Of a DNA stretch of 32,796 nucleotides, positions 15,151 through 24,552 are shown in pieces. Origin of the DNA: Pseudomonadota bacterium (GTDB taxonomy: Bacteria; Pseudomonadota; Alphaproteobacteria; Rhodobacterales; Rhodobacteraceae). Both the position numbers and the translations under genes were made by a program. The DNA is taken from positions 76,426 to 109,221 of the forward strand of contig JAKALB010000001.1 in NCBI GenBank assembly GCA_021813365.1, in the 5' to 3' direction. The number at the start of each line of letters is the position of its first letter. Position 1 is the stretch's first letter. Under the pieces are notes generated by a model, which had not been told where the DNA came from, made no database searches, and saw only the letters and a program-made list of their open reading frames with translations.

Positions 15151-16053
15151 ATGGCGTTTCGCTGGATTCCCCTGCCGCCTGGCGTGATTGCCACGATGCT
15201 GCGCCTGTATCGCCGCACCGAAAAGGCCGAGCTTGACCTGATTTCGGCTGGCGTTGCCTTCTATGGCTTTCTGGCGATCTTTCCCGCGGCGGCGGCCGTC
15301 ATCGCGATCTGGGGCATCGCCTTTGACCCTCAGATGATCGAGGCGCAGGTGGAAAACCTGCGGCCCGTCCTGCCGCCCGAGGCGCTGACCCTGATCGAAA
15401 GCCAGGTGCATTCCCTGCTGGCGATGCGCGGCGCCAACCTGGGCTGGACCACCGCGATTTCCACCCTGCTGGCGCTGTGGTCGGCGCGGGCCGGCGTGGC
15501 CGCGCTGATCCGCGGCCTGAACGCCATCTACCACCGCCCCAATCGCGGCGGCGCCTGGCACCAGTTGCAGGCGCTGATGCTGACCATGGTGCTGGTCGGT
15601 CTGGCGCTGGGGGCGATGTTCTTCCAGGTCATCGCCCCCCTGCTGATCGCGGCCCTGCCACTGGATGGAACCGAGGCAACCTGGCTGCATCGTGCCAACC
15701 TTCTGCTGGGTCTGGTGCTGATCGTGCTGTCGATCAGCCTGACCTACCGTCTGGGCCCGACCCATGGCCCGATCCGCCCGGCATTCTTTTCCTGGGGCCT
15801 GCTGGTGGCGGTGATCCTGTGGGTTCTGGCGGCACGCGGCTTCATGCTGTATCTGGCCAACTTCCCCTCGTACAACCGCATCTACGGCTCGATCGGCGCG
15901 GTCGTCGTGCTGATGATCTGGCTTTATGTGTCGTCCTATGCCGTTCTGCTGGGCGCCGCGGTCGATGCCGAGCACAGCCGGCATCGGGCCGACAAGGCCG
16001 CCGGCCAGGGCGCGCCCGGGCGGAAAGCGGCGGGGCAGAAAGCCCGGGAATAG
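15151..16053 (+). CDS. YihY/BrkB family inner-membrane protein
   Basis: A 300-aa integral membrane protein of the YihY (former RNase BN/BrkB) family, for which RNase activity has been disproved and the function remains unclear. It has about six hydrophobic helices, and diagnostic blocks include AGVAFYGFLAIFPAAAAVIAIWG near residue 32, a WSARAGVAALIRGLNAIYHRP segment, and YGSIGAVVVLMIWLYVSSYAVLLGAAVDAE at the end. The tail (about 280-300) is Lys/Arg-rich and cytoplasmic in style. It starts just after the terminator of the polysaccharide locus and is convergent with tamB, with 12 nt between the stop codons. Confidence 0.93.
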   Translation: MAFRWIPLPPGVIATMLRLYRRTEKAELDLISAGVAFYGFLAIFPAAAAVIAIWGIAFDPQMIEAQVENLRPVLPPEALTLIESQVHSLLAMRGANLGWTTAISTLLALWSARAGVAALIRGLNAIYHRPNRGGAWHQLQALMLTMVLVGLALGAMFFQVIAPLLIAALPLDGTEATWLHRANLLLGLVLIVLSISLTYRLGPTHGPIRPAFFSWGLLVAVILWVLAARGFMLYLANFPSYNRIYGSIGAVVVLMIWLYVSSYAVLLGAAVDAEHSRHRADKAAGQGAPGRKAAGQKARE

Positions 16054-16065
16054 CGGCCGGCGCGG

Positions 16066-19000
16066 CTAGTAATCCCGCTCCAGATAGAGGCCAAGCCCGG
16101 TCTGCCCGGTGTCATCCAGCGACCCGCGCAAGGTGACGTGCCGCGACGCATCGAAGTTCAGCGTCACGCTGCCCTTTCCGGTCTGGTCGACGGTGGCTTC
16201 GGAATAAAGCCTGGTCGACAGATACTTGCCCAGCGTGACCCGGGTCTTGCCCGTCGCGTCCGCCAGCACATCCAGATTGTCCAGCCCGGCCGATCTGCGC
16301 AAGCGGCCGATCAGACCCTCGCCGCCCCTGCCGGCCAGCGTCGCCACCGCCGAGGCCAGTTGTGCCGTCTGAAACGGCGACAGGTTGGACAGGCCGCGGT
16401 CAAACAGCAGCCGCGCCAGCACTTCTTCCTGCGGCAGTTCGGGAGATGACGTGAAGGTCACGCCGGGATCCGTCGCATCGCCCTCGATCACCGCCGAAAT
16501 CGAAAATCCGTCGCTTTGCGTCGTCGCTGCGACGCGCACATAGGGCACCAGCGCGCCCTGCATCTGCAAGGTTGCCTCCGACAGGTCCAGCCGCTTGCCC
16601 AGCAGGTCCAGCCGCCCCCGGATCAGCGTCAGCGCGCCGGACGGCACAATGGCGGCCGTGGTTCCGCGCAACTGCACCCGGCCGCCCATTTCGACATCCA
16701 GCCCCCGGCCGCGGATGAAGATCTGGTTTGGCGCCAGGATCAGCAGATCCAGCCCATAAGCCCCACCCCCTGCCGACCTACGGGCCGAAGCGCCCTCCAG
16801 CCCCGCGCGCACCCGTGTCGCCCGCACGTCGGCGGCGTCCTCCAGGTGGCGCAGATCGCGCATCACCGGCAGGCTGGTGATCCCGCTGGAGGGAATGCGC
16901 AATTCGGTCGGCCCCAGGGCGATCCTGCCTGCGATCCGGGCACCGCCCAGCACCGGGCCGACAAGGGTCAGATCGCCGCTCAGGCTGGTGCGGTACAGTT
17001 GCGGATCGCTCAGCACCGCGCCGTCCAGCGCGATCGCCAGGTCGGCGGCCATCGGCGGGGTCAGGCCGACCCGGCCCTTCACCTCGATCTTGCCGCCCGA
17101 TGTCAGGTCGGAGCGTGCCGCAATCGTGGCCGTCGCGCCGGCCAATAGCGCCCGCGCCTCCAGCCTGACCAGCGAGGCCGGCTGGTCCGGATCGGCCAGG
17201 CGGCCATTCGACAGTGTGACCGATCCGGTCAGGCCAGACAGTTGCAGCGGCCCCTTCAGCGCCAGATCGAAGTCGAGCCTGCCCGCGATCACCCGTGGCG
17301 CGATCAGCACATTCGCCAGCCCCGCCTGCGCCGATCCGCTCGCGGCAAGGTCCGCCCGCGCCAGATCGGGCGAAAGCGATCCCGCCAGCCGGGCATCGAC
17401 CTGGCCGGGGCCGCGCAGCACCAGGTCCAGTGCGGTGCCGCTGGCCGTCTGGCGCAACTGGCCCTCGGCGGTCAGCACACCGGGAAACTCGGGCAGGATC
17501 AGCGACAGGTCGGCCAGCCTTGCCCGCACGGTCAGTGCCTCCGGCTGGCCGCTGGCCGTCAGTTGCAGTTGCGGAGTGGCGAAATCGACGGCGTCAATCA
17601 CCACGCGGTTGTCCCGCACCTGCACAGAGCCGGTCAGCTTGCCGCTGCCGCCGATCAGCCTATCCACCAGCACCTGCCCGACACCCAGCCCCTCGGATGT
17701 GGCCTGCACCTCGGCCTTCAACGCCATCAGGCTGCCGGTCACCTGAGTGGTGGCCGTCAGCGCTCCTTTCCAGCCGGGGCGCAGTGCCGACAGATCGGCC
17801 AGCGCCACCTGGCCCGACAGGCTGCTGCCCGCGCTGGCGATCCGCCCGCCCAGTTCGGCCGTCAGCCCTCCGGCTTCGATCGTCAGCTTGCGGATCAGCG
17901 TGCCGGTTGCATCGCGCCGCGCCGACAGCGCGATTTGCGAGACACCGCTCAGCAGGCCGTCGGCTGGCGCCAGTCCGATCCGCAGGCCCTGACCCGCCAG
18001 CGTCAGATCGGCATCGAAGGCGCCGCTCGGCGGGCTGACCCAGCCGGCCAGGTCAATCCTGGCCGCGCCACCCAGCGGCCGCCCCGCCAGCCCGGCAAAG
18101 CGGCCGAGGTCGCCGGCCTGCAAGCTCAGCCTGCCGTCCAGCCGCAGCCGGCTGTCGACGCTGCCGTCCGCCGTCAGGATCGCGTCGCCGCCACGCAGGC
18201 TCAGATCCGAGAAGGCCAGCTTGCCGCTGCCTGATTGCCAGCTCACCGTCACCTTGCCGTCGATCTCGTCGCCTGTCGCCTGGGCCAGGGCGGGATCGGT
18301 CGGCCGCAGACCCACCGCATTCAGCGTGACAACCGCGGTCAGCCCGGCGGCCTCGCCATGCTGCAACCGGCCGGTGCCATGCAGGTTCAGCGCGGTGATC
18401 TTCATGTCGGGCCGGTCGATATCCGTTGCCGTGACATCGGCGGTCCAGTCCGGCCCCCTGCTGCGGTCATAGCCAATGTCCAGATCGGCCTTGCCCAGCC
18501 GGGTCGGCATGCCAGGCCACGGCAACAGCAGGGCGCGACCATCGGGCTGCGCCAGGCGCCCGGTCAGGTTCACCCTGTCCGGCAGGCCATCCGCCGCAAT
18601 CCTCAGCGAACCGTTCAGGCTCAGGGCCTGCGACGAAAGGCTCAGCGCCGAAAGCTCCAGCACCCCATCGGCCCCGCGTCGCCCTTCGGCATGCATCGAG
18701 ACGCTCGGGCCGAAGAAGGCCGCATGATCCGGTGTGAACAGCGGCGCGATGTTGCCCGCCAGATCGGCAATAAAGGCGGTGGCCCCCGCATCGGCCCCCG
18801 CATCGGCCCGAGTGGTCTGCAAGCTGCCCGCCGCACGTGTCTCGCCATCGGTCTGCAGCGTCAGGCTCGCCGAAAAGGCGTCCAGCGGCCCCTTGCCGTC
18901 CAGCACCAGATGGGCCGAAGGCGCGCCGGGGATACCCAGCATCTGCACGGCGATCCCGCCCGCGGCTTCCCTGGCATCCAGCGACAGGGTCAGTTCGCCC

Positions 19001-19596
19001 GTGGCATTGGCATAGACCGCAATCAACGAGAAGCTGCCTTCCTTCCCGTCGGTCCGGTCCAGCGCCAGCCGGATATGTCCCTGACCGTCCACCAGGCTGG
19101 CATCGGCCTTCAGCCGCCCGGTCACCGCCTGACCCAGGACCGCCGGACCCAGCACGATGGTCTGGGCCGAAACCTCGCCCAGGCTGACCGCCACGGGCAG
19201 GCTGGGCAGGGCAAAGGGCGCCGAGGGGGCAGCCTCGGGCGAGGGCAGGGCGCCTGCCGTCCGTGTCTGGGTCTGCGGCAGCCGATCGAGATCGATCTCC
19301 GCAGCGGCCAGCCTGTTCACGCTCAGCGTCCCGCCCAGCAGCGCGGCGCGGTTCCAGTCCAGCGTCACACCCTTCAGCGTCAGCCAGATACCCTGATCAT
19401 CGGCAATCGTCAGCCGGGCGATCTGCGCCTGCGAGGACAGAGTGCCTTCAAAGCCGGTGACAGTGACCACCCGGCCCGCGCCCGACAGGCTGTCCTCCAG
19501 AAAGGCCGTCAGCACATCGCGGTCATCGGCCCGCGCCGCCGCGCCTCCGCACAGCGCCAGCGTCAGCATCACCACCCGGATCCAGCCCCCGCGCAT
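16066..19596 (-). CDS. tamB: Translocation and assembly module subunit TamB
   Basis: An 1176-aa protein with an N-terminal signal or anchor (RVVMLTLALCGGAAARA), a long, low-complexity beta-helical body rich in repeated strands (GxLxxx-LxLxG periodicity), and a C-terminal TamB/DUF490 domain with VRLRGTT-like strands, RGRLDLLGKRLDLSEATLQMQG and GSVTLNFDAS. TamB is an inner-membrane-anchored, periplasm-spanning partner of TamA, implicated in outer-membrane protein assembly and phospholipid transport to the outer membrane. Its ATG overlaps the tamA stop (ATGA), fixing the start at 19596; the frame is open to 19800, but that part is tamA-antiphase sequence. A 12-nt tandem repeat at 18781-18804 encodes a repeated DAGA. 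Confidence 0.95.
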   Translation of the reverse strand: MRGGWIRVVMLTLALCGGAAARADDRDVLTAFLEDSLSGAGRVVTVTGFEGTLSSQAQIARLTIADDQGIWLTLKGVTLDWNRAALLGGTLSVNRLAAAEIDLDRLPQTQTRTAGALPSPEAAPSAPFALPSLPVAVSLGEVSAQTIVLGPAVLGQAVTGRLKADASLVDGQGHIRLALDRTDGKEGSFSLIAVYANATGELTLSLDAREAAGGIAVQMLGIPGAPSAHLVLDGKGPLDAFSASLTLQTDGETRAAGSLQTTRADAGADAGATAFIADLAGNIAPLFTPDHAAFFGPSVSMHAEGRRGADGVLELSALSLSSQALSLNGSLRIAADGLPDRVNLTGRLAQPDGRALLLPWPGMPTRLGKADLDIGYDRSRGPDWTADVTATDIDRPDMKITALNLHGTGRLQHGEAAGLTAVVTLNAVGLRPTDPALAQATGDEIDGKVTVSWQSGSGKLAFSDLSLRGGDAILTADGSVDSRLRLDGRLSLQAGDLGRFAGLAGRPLGGAARIDLAGWVSPPSGAFDADLTLAGQGLRIGLAPADGLLSGVSQIALSARRDATGTLIRKLTIEAGGLTAELGGRIASAGSSLSGQVALADLSALRPGWKGALTATTQVTGSLMALKAEVQATSEGLGVGQVLVDRLIGGSGKLTGSVQVRDNRVVIDAVDFATPQLQLTASGQPEALTVRARLADLSLILPEFPGVLTAEGQLRQTASGTALDLVLRGPGQVDARLAGSLSPDLARADLAASGSAQAGLANVLIAPRVIAGRLDFDLALKGPLQLSGLTGSVTLSNGRLADPDQPASLVRLEARALLAGATATIAARSDLTSGGKIEVKGRVGLTPPMAADLAIALDGAVLSDPQLYRTSLSGDLTLVGPVLGGARIAGRIALGPTELRIPSSGITSLPVMRDLRHLEDAADVRATRVRAGLEGASARRSAGGGAYGLDLLILAPNQIFIRGRGLDVEMGGRVQLRGTTAAIVPSGALTLIRGRLDLLGKRLDLSEATLQMQGALVPYVRVAATTQSDGFSISAVIEGDATDPGVTFTSSPELPQEEVLARLLFDRGLSNLSPFQTAQLASAVATLAGRGGEGLIGRLRRSAGLDNLDVLADATGKTRVTLGKYLSTRLYSEATVDQTGKGSVTLNFDASRHVTLRGSLDDTGQTGLGLYLERDY
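18781..18804. repeat. 12-nt tandem duplication inside tamB
   Basis: GGCCCCCGCATC occurs twice in a row and is followed by a partial third unit (GGCCC). In the tamB frame it encodes a repeated Asp-Ala-Gly-Ala. It keeps the frame and is probably a slippage product. Confidence 0.7.
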
Positions 19597-21425
19597 CAGA
19601 AGCTCTGCCCCAACCCGACGTACAGCTGCAGATTCCCCGGCGTGCCGCCATGCACCGGCAGCGCCAGGTCCAGCCGGATCGGCCCGAAACCGGTCTGATA
19701 CCGCACACCCAGCCCGGCGCCCGCCTGCCAGTTGGTGTCCGTCAGCGCGAGGCTGCCGACATCCACCAGCCCGACATCCAGGAACCCCACGGCCCCCCAT
19801 GTGTCGCTCAGCCGATAGCGCGCCTCGACCGAGCCGCCGAGAAACATCGTGCCGCCGATGTCGACCGTGGCACCGCCCGACACGACCTCGGCGCCCAGCG
19901 ACTGGTAGGGCAGCCCGCGCACCGTGCCGCCGCCGCCGGAATGAAACAGGTCGTCGCGCGGCGTGTGCAGCGGATCGGCCATTAGCACCGCCCCGCCCTG
20001 CAGCCTTGCCGCAAGGGTCAAGGCGTTCCTCGCCGCGACAGAGGTGTAGCCGCGGGCATCGAAGGTCAGCCGAATGCCGTCATCCGTGCTGCCAAATCCG
20101 GCAAAGGGTTTGGCCGTCGCATCCAGATAGACACCGCGCGTGGCATCGGTGGCCGAATTCCGGTTGTCCCAGGTCGCGCCCAGGGGCAGATCCGCCGTGC
20201 GGAACAGGAATTCGCCGGTGTCGTCATGGCCCCGCGACCAGCCATAGCCCAACCCCCAATGGCCGGTCAGCCTGTCGTCGAACCAATGGGTGAAGGTCAG
20301 CGCCGCATCGAATGTGTCGGCGCGGTAGTCGACCTCGTCCGCATGTCGGATGCTGGCCGATAGTCCGGCGTTTGTGTCACGCCCCGGCGTCGCGGGCCGG
20401 TCCAGCGTGACGCCCAGCGCGTAATCCAGCCCGCTGGACTGTGCCGCGATATTGGCCACCTCGCCGGTGATCTCCAGCCGCTCGCCCCCGCCCAGCAGGT
20501 TGCGGTGCAGCCAGCCGGCGGTCAGCCTGGCGCCATCCAGGCTGGCGATCTCGGCCCCGACCGAATAGCGGTGCAGTGGTGCCTCGACCACTTCGGCCGT
20601 CAAGCCCAGCCGGTCGGGCGGCGTGACCGCCGCGTCCTCGGTCAGCGTGACCGAGGAAAAGACCCCGCTGCGCCGCAGCCGCTCTGCCGCACGGTCCACC
20701 TCGGCCGGGGAATAGCGCAGGCCTGGCGTCAGCCCGGCGATCTGCACCACCCGTTTCAACCGCATCCGCTCCGCCCCGGTCACCGTCAGCGGCCCGAATC
20801 GCAAGATCGGCCCCGGGTCCAGCCCGATCACCGCCGACAGGGTGGAATCGCCGTGATCGGCGGTGATCTCCTGGCCGGCCACTGCGGCCTTGGCATGGCC
20901 CAGGTTGCGCCAGCCATCGATTCCGGCAGCCACCGCAGCCTGGATCACACCCGATTCCGCGATCTGCCCAGGGGCAAAGGCCTGCGGCAGCCGCGTGCCG
21001 GCGGCCAGGGGCACAACCTCGGTCCGCGAAAACCGAAACAGCGGCCCGGTCAAGACCTCGACCCTGATCGAGGTGATCTCGCTCGGCGCGGCCAGCGGCG
21101 GAATGTCGGCCGCCTCCTTGCCATTCACCCAGACATGGATGACTGGCCCGTAATAGCCCAGCGCAAACAGCGCATCGATCAACCGGCCATATTCGGCCCG
21201 GGCATCGGCGAACAGGTCCGATGCGGTGCGGGTCCCAGGCTTGCCCTGGCTCAGCAGGGCCGAGGCCTGGCGCAGCGCCGTGACGGTCGCCCTGTCGGCG
21301 CCTGGCACCTGAAAATCCACTGAATCCAGCGCCTTGCCGGCCTGACCCAGCATCAGCAGCACAGCGAGAGCCATGGGCAGGGTCAGGCTGCGAATCGAAG
21401 GGCAAAGGTGAAGGTCGCGCAGCAC
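19596..21425 (-). CDS. tamA: Autotransporter assembly complex protein TamA (Omp85 family)
   Basis: A 609-aa Omp85-family protein. A signal sequence (hydrophobic core MALAVLLMLG) precedes periplasmic POTRA-type repeats; strands such as SIRVEVLTGPLFRFSRTEV and GPLTVTGAERMRLKRVVQIAGLTPG are characteristic, the latter including a Y-SPAEVDRAAERLRRSGVFSSVTL block. A C-terminal bacterial surface antigen barrel follows, containing VRGLPYQSLGAE (a VRGF/Y-like motif) and ending in Phe, as in outer-membrane barrels. TamA works with TamB in the outer membrane. The start is inferred to be GTG 21425; it has no clear ribosome-binding site, so an internal ATG at 21374 is possible. It is divergent from the aldo/keto reductase across 160 nt. 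Confidence 0.95.
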   Translation of the reverse strand: MLRDLHLCPSIRSLTLPMALAVLLMLGQAGKALDSVDFQVPGADRATVTALRQASALLSQGKPGTRTASDLFADARAEYGRLIDALFALGYYGPVIHVWVNGKEAADIPPLAAPSEITSIRVEVLTGPLFRFSRTEVVPLAAGTRLPQAFAPGQIAESGVIQAAVAAGIDGWRNLGHAKAAVAGQEITADHGDSTLSAVIGLDPGPILRFGPLTVTGAERMRLKRVVQIAGLTPGLRYSPAEVDRAAERLRRSGVFSSVTLTEDAAVTPPDRLGLTAEVVEAPLHRYSVGAEIASLDGARLTAGWLHRNLLGGGERLEITGEVANIAAQSSGLDYALGVTLDRPATPGRDTNAGLSASIRHADEVDYRADTFDAALTFTHWFDDRLTGHWGLGYGWSRGHDDTGEFLFRTADLPLGATWDNRNSATDATRGVYLDATAKPFAGFGSTDDGIRLTFDARGYTSVAARNALTLAARLQGGAVLMADPLHTPRDDLFHSGGGGTVRGLPYQSLGAEVVSGGATVDIGGTMFLGGSVEARYRLSDTWGAVGFLDVGLVDVGSLALTDTNWQAGAGLGVRYQTGFGPIRLDLALPVHGGTPGNLQLYVGLGQSF

Positions 21426-21585
21426 GGGGCAAACCGGTCAGGGAGTCGCGCCACTATCGCAAGCCGGCACCGAAAGGGCAACCGCGCGCCCCGGCGCTGC
21501 CGCCATCGCCGCACGGTTCCGCCAATGGACAGCCGCGCCGGTCCGCGTCATACCCGGCACAGCCGCCAGGACAGGAGCACCCCCG

Positions 21586-22608
21586 ATGACCTACACCCCC
21601 GCCAAAGACCGCTATGACCGGATGATCTATCGCCGTTGCGGCAAGACCGGCCTGATGTTGCCCGCCATTTCGCTGGGCCTGTGGCACAACTTCGGCCATG
21701 ACACGGCCCATCAGGTGAAACAGGCAATCCTGCGCGCCGCGCTGGACAACGGCATCACGCATTTCGATCTGGCCAACAACTACGGCCCCCCGCCCGGCAG
21801 CGCCGAAGAGGCCTTTGGCCAGATCATGCAAGCCGATTTTCGCGGTCTCAGAGACGAATTGATCATCTCGTCCAAGGCCGGCTACCGGATGTGGGATGGC
21901 CCCTATGGCGAATGGGGCAGCCGCAAATACCTGATCGCGTCCTGCGATCAGAGCCTGCGTCGGATGGGGCTCGATTATGTCGACATCTTCTATTCGCACC
22001 GTTTCGATCCCGACACGCCGCTGGAAGAAACCATGATGGCGCTCGACCAGATCGTGCGCTCGGGCCGGGCGCTCTATGCCGGCATTTCCAGCTATAATAC
22101 CGAACAGACCCGCGCGGCGGCGGCGATCCTGAAAGACCTGGGCACGCCCTGCGTGATTCACCAGCCGAGTTACAACATCCTGAACCGTTGGGTCGAAACC
22201 GATGGGTTGAAGGATGCGCTGCGCGAACTGGGCATTGGCTCGATCGCCTTCGTGCCGCTGGCGCAGGGGATCCTGACCGGCAAGTATCTGAACGGGATTC
22301 CGGCAGGCAGCCGCGCGACGCAGGACAAGAGCCTGCACCCCGCCGTGGTGGAAAAGGCGATGACCGCGGTGCGCAAGCTCGACGAGGTCGCCAGGCCGCG
22401 CGGCCAGAGCCTGGCTCAGATGGCGCTGGCCTGGGTGCTGCGCGAAGGCGGCATCACCTCCGCCCTGATCGGCGCTTCGCGCCCCGAACAGGTGGTGGAA
22501 TGCTGTGGAGCCATCGCCAACCTCGAGTTCACTGCCGAGGAACTGGCCCGGATCGACGCGATTTCGGGCGAGAAAGAGATCAATCTCTGGGCCAAATCGG
22601 CAGACTGA
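21586..22608 (+). CDS. gpr: Aldo/keto reductase, YghZ-type L-glyceraldehyde 3-phosphate reductase
   Basis: A 340-aa NADPH-dependent AKR of the YghZ/AKR14 type, following the E. coli protein closely from the opening YRRCGKTGLMLPAISLGLWHNFG to GEKEINLW. The AKR catalytic tetrad is Asp61, Tyr66, Lys97 and His138. The diagnostic blocks FDLANNYGPPPGSAEE, GSRKYLIASCDQSLRRMGLDYVDIFYSHR and QGILTGKYLNGIP are present. E. coli Gpr reduces L-glyceraldehyde 3-phosphate and methylglyoxal, detoxifying reactive aldehydes. GGAG lies upstream of ATG 21586; a second ATG is at 21619 but would drop conserved N-terminal residues. The gene is convergent with ubiG. Confidence 0.93.
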   Translation: MTYTPAKDRYDRMIYRRCGKTGLMLPAISLGLWHNFGHDTAHQVKQAILRAALDNGITHFDLANNYGPPPGSAEEAFGQIMQADFRGLRDELIISSKAGYRMWDGPYGEWGSRKYLIASCDQSLRRMGLDYVDIFYSHRFDPDTPLEETMMALDQIVRSGRALYAGISSYNTEQTRAAAAILKDLGTPCVIHQPSYNILNRWVETDGLKDALRELGIGSIAFVPLAQGILTGKYLNGIPAGSRATQDKSLHPAVVEKAMTAVRKLDEVARPRGQSLAQMALAWVLREGGITSALIGASRPEQVVECCGAIANLEFTAEELARIDAISGEKEINLWAKSAD

Positions 22609-22658
22609 TCGGGGCCCGTCGGGTGCAAGCCGGTGAGTCCCACCTTACCAGCGGGTTA

Positions 22659-22679
22659 ACACGAAAAATTTTTTCGTGT
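22659..22679. terminator. Bidirectional A/T hairpin between gpr and ubiG
   Basis: A 10-bp inverted repeat (ACACGAAAAA / TTTTTCGTGT with a single T between) gives an A-run/T-run stem that reads as a terminator on either strand, in the 118-nt gap between the convergent gpr and ubiG genes. The innermost bases must form the loop. Confidence 0.5.
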
Positions 22680-22694
22680 AATATCAAATGGCTA

Positions 22695-22722
22695 CGCGGC
22701 GTAACACGCGTGTTACGCCGCG
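22695..22722. repeat. 28-bp perfect palindrome just downstream of ubiG
   Basis: CGCGGCGTAACACG followed immediately by its exact reverse complement. It ends 4 nt from the ubiG stop codon. Bases 22705-22722 are identical to 24553-24570, which lies just after the pip stop. Confidence 0.85.
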
Positions 22723-22726
22723 GCCT

Positions 22727-23464
22727 TCACACCTGCCGCAGGCTGGCCGTGACATAGTTCACGCTCAGATCCCGGTCCGACAGGCTCCACGACCAGCTGA
22801 CCGGGTTGAAGACCATCCCCTTGCGGTCCACCGGCTCCAGCCCGGCCCGGCGGATCAACTGATACAACTCGTCCGGCGTGATGAACCTGGACCAGTCATG
22901 CGTTCCTTTCGGCAGCCACCGCATGATCCACTCGGCCCCGACGATCGCCAGCAGGAAACTCTTCGGGTTCCGGTTCAGCGTCGAACACAGCATCAGCCCG
23001 CCGGGATTCAGCAGATCATGGCAGGCGGTCAGATAGGCCAGCGGGTCGCTGACATGTTCGACCACTTCCATGTTCAGCACCACATCGAAACGTTCCCCGG
23101 CGGCCGACAACTCTTCGGCGGTGGTGTGGCGGTAGTCGATGGTCAGGCCGGATTGCTCGGCATGCAACCGGGCGACCGGAATATTCCCGGCTGCGGCATC
23201 GGCGCCGACGACCGTGGCACCCAGCCGGGCCATGGGTTCCGAAAGGAGCCCGCCGCCGCAGCCGATATCCAGGATCCTGAGGCCGGCGAAGGGCAGGGGC
23301 GATTTCAGGTCGCGGTCGAACTCGGCGGCGATCTGGCTGGTCAGGTAATCCAGGCGGCAGGGGTTCATCAGGTGCAGCGGCCTGAACTTGCCGGTCGGAT
23401 CCCACCATTCGGCGGCCATCGCCTCGAACTTGGCAACTTCCGCAGGGTTGATTGTCGTATCCAT
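22727..23464 (-). CDS. ubiG: Bifunctional ubiquinone O-methyltransferase UbiG
   Basis: A 245-aa SAM-dependent methyltransferase doing both O-methylation steps of ubiquinone synthesis (2-polyprenyl-6-hydroxyphenol methylase and 3-demethylubiquinol 3-O-methyltransferase). Typical features are the opening [26 protein letters not shown], the SAM-binding DIGCGGG at 66-72, the post-I acidic segment VVGADAA, and [15 protein letters not shown]. The C-terminal half has [19 protein letters not shown] 23464 is preceded by AGGAG at 9 nt. The same frame stays open to 24541, but the upstream part is antisense to pip and is not part of this gene. The gene is divergent from pip (106 nt). Confidence 0.97.
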   Translation of the reverse strand: MDTTINPAEVAKFEAMAAEWWDPTGKFRPLHLMNPCRLDYLTSQIAAEFDRDLKSPLPFAGLRILDIGCGGGLLSEPMARLGATVVGADAAAGNIPVARLHAEQSGLTIDYRHTTAEELSAAGERFDVVLNMEVVEHVSDPLAYLTACHDLLNPGGLMLCSTLNRNPKSFLLAIVGAEWIMRWLPKGTHDWSRFITPDELYQLIRRAGLEPVDRKGMVFNPVSWSWSLSDRDLSVNYVTASLRQV

Positions 23465-23508
23465 GCCGATGGCTCCTGTCGTCGCGGGAGGGTCGGTGAC
23501 TGCCCGGT

Positions 23509-23534
23509 GCCAATTGCCCCCGCCAATTGCCCCG
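23509..23534. repeat. Tandem GCCAATTGCCCC repeat in the ubiG-pip promoter region
   Basis: Two copies of GCCAATTGCCCC with a period of 13 nt (23509-23520 and 23522-23533) lie between the divergent ubiG and pip starts. They could form a binding site for a shared regulator. Confidence 0.55.
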
Positions 23535-23555
23535 TGCCAGCCGCCCTTTGTCGCG

Positions 23556-23561
23556 CTATAT
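23556..23561 (+). promoter_or_regulatory. -10-like box just upstream of the pip start
   Basis: CTATAT at 23556-23561 is the only AT-rich hexamer near the pip ATG (23570). A start about 7-9 nt downstream would put the first transcribed base at or very near the ATG, giving a leaderless or nearly leaderless message. The -35 box is weak (GTGCCA at 23534-23539 would be 16 nt away). Confidence 0.35.
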
Positions 23562-23569
23562 AGGGCGCG

Positions 23570-24544
23570 ATGGATCACAGGGCAGCCCCGAAACGTGCCG
23601 CAGACTACCTTTATCCGCCGGTCGAACCCTTCGACCAGCGGATGATGGAGGTTGGCCAGGGCCACCGCATCTATGTCGAGCAATGCGGTCGGCCGGACGG
23701 GGTGCCGGTTCTGGTGCTGCATGGCGGGCCGGGGGGCGGGTGCAGCCCGGCGATGCGTCGGTATTTCGACCCCAAGGTCTACCGGATCGTCCTGTTCGAC
23801 CAGCGGGGCTGCGGCCGCTCGCGCCCGCATGCCTCGGTCGAGGCGAACACGACCTGGGATCTGGTCGCGGATATCGAGGCGATCCGCCTCGCGCTGGGGA
23901 TCGAAAGGTTCATCCTGTTCGGCGGCAGCTGGGGCGCGACCCTGGCGCTGGTCTATGCGATCTCGCACCCGGCCCATGTTCGGCATCTGGTGCTGCGGGG
24001 GGTGTTCCTGATGACCAGGGGAGAGCTGGACTGGTTCTATGGCGGCGGGGCGGGGGCGTTCTTTCCCGACCTGTGGGACCGCTTCATCGCCCCCATCCCG
24101 GAATCCGAGCGGGACGATCTGATCGGGGCCTATCATCGCCGGCTGTTCTCGGGCCACCTGCTGGAGGAAACCCGGCTGGCGCGGATCTGGTCGGGGTGGG
24201 AGAACGCACTGGCCTCGGTCGAGGGCGAGGGGCTCGGTGGCGAGAGCCCGGCCGATTACGCCCGCGCCTTTGCCCGGCTGGAGAACCATTATTTCCGCAA
24301 CGCGGGCTTCCTGGCCGAGGACGGCTGGATCCTGAAGAATCGCGGGCGGATCGAGCATCTGAGCGCGACGATCATCCAGGGCAGGCTGGACATGATCTGC
24401 CCGCCGCGTTCGGCCTGGGCCTTGGCCCGAGGCTGGGCAAGGGCCGAGCTGAGGCTGGTTCCGCTGGCCGGGCATGCCCTGAGCGAGCCGGCGATCAGCG
24501 CCGCGCTGGTGGGGGTGATGGACCAACTGCGGGCCATGCATTAG
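23570..24544 (+). CDS. pip: Proline iminopeptidase (peptidase family S33)
   Basis: A 324-aa alpha/beta hydrolase that releases N-terminal proline from peptides in the cytoplasm. The oxyanion-hole motif HGGPGGG is at 51-57, DQRGCGRS at 77-84, the nucleophile elbow GGSWGATLA has Ser120, and the other triad members are Asp274 (GRLDMICPP) and His302 (LAGHALSE). The size and the opening [21 protein letters not shown] are canonical. No clear ribosome-binding site precedes ATG 23570, which fits a leaderless message. It diverges from ubiG, and both genes are followed directly by the same palindromic element. Confidence 0.96.
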   Translation: MDHRAAPKRAADYLYPPVEPFDQRMMEVGQGHRIYVEQCGRPDGVPVLVLHGGPGGGCSPAMRRYFDPKVYRIVLFDQRGCGRSRPHASVEANTTWDLVADIEAIRLALGIERFILFGGSWGATLALVYAISHPAHVRHLVLRGVFLMTRGELDWFYGGGAGAFFPDLWDRFIAPIPESERDDLIGAYHRRLFSGHLLEETRLARIWSGWENALASVEGEGLGGESPADYARAFARLENHYFRNAGFLAEDGWILKNRGRIEHLSATIIQGRLDMICPPRSAWALARGWARAELRLVPLAGHALSEPAISAALVGVMDQLRAMH

Positions 24545-24552
24545 GGGCGCCC

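Noticed and set aside
18235-19698. 487-aa open frame antisense to tamB
   Set aside because: tamB is full length with its DUF490 end and is coupled to tamA; this is a shadow.
19597-19800. Longer tamB start upstream of 19596
   Set aside because: The extension is the out-of-phase tamA sequence and lacks a signal; the ATGA overlap gives a clean start.
23465-24541. ubiG frame extended to a 604-aa protein
   Set aside because: The extension is antisense to pip and has no ubiG homology; the ATG at 23464 has its own ribosome-binding site.
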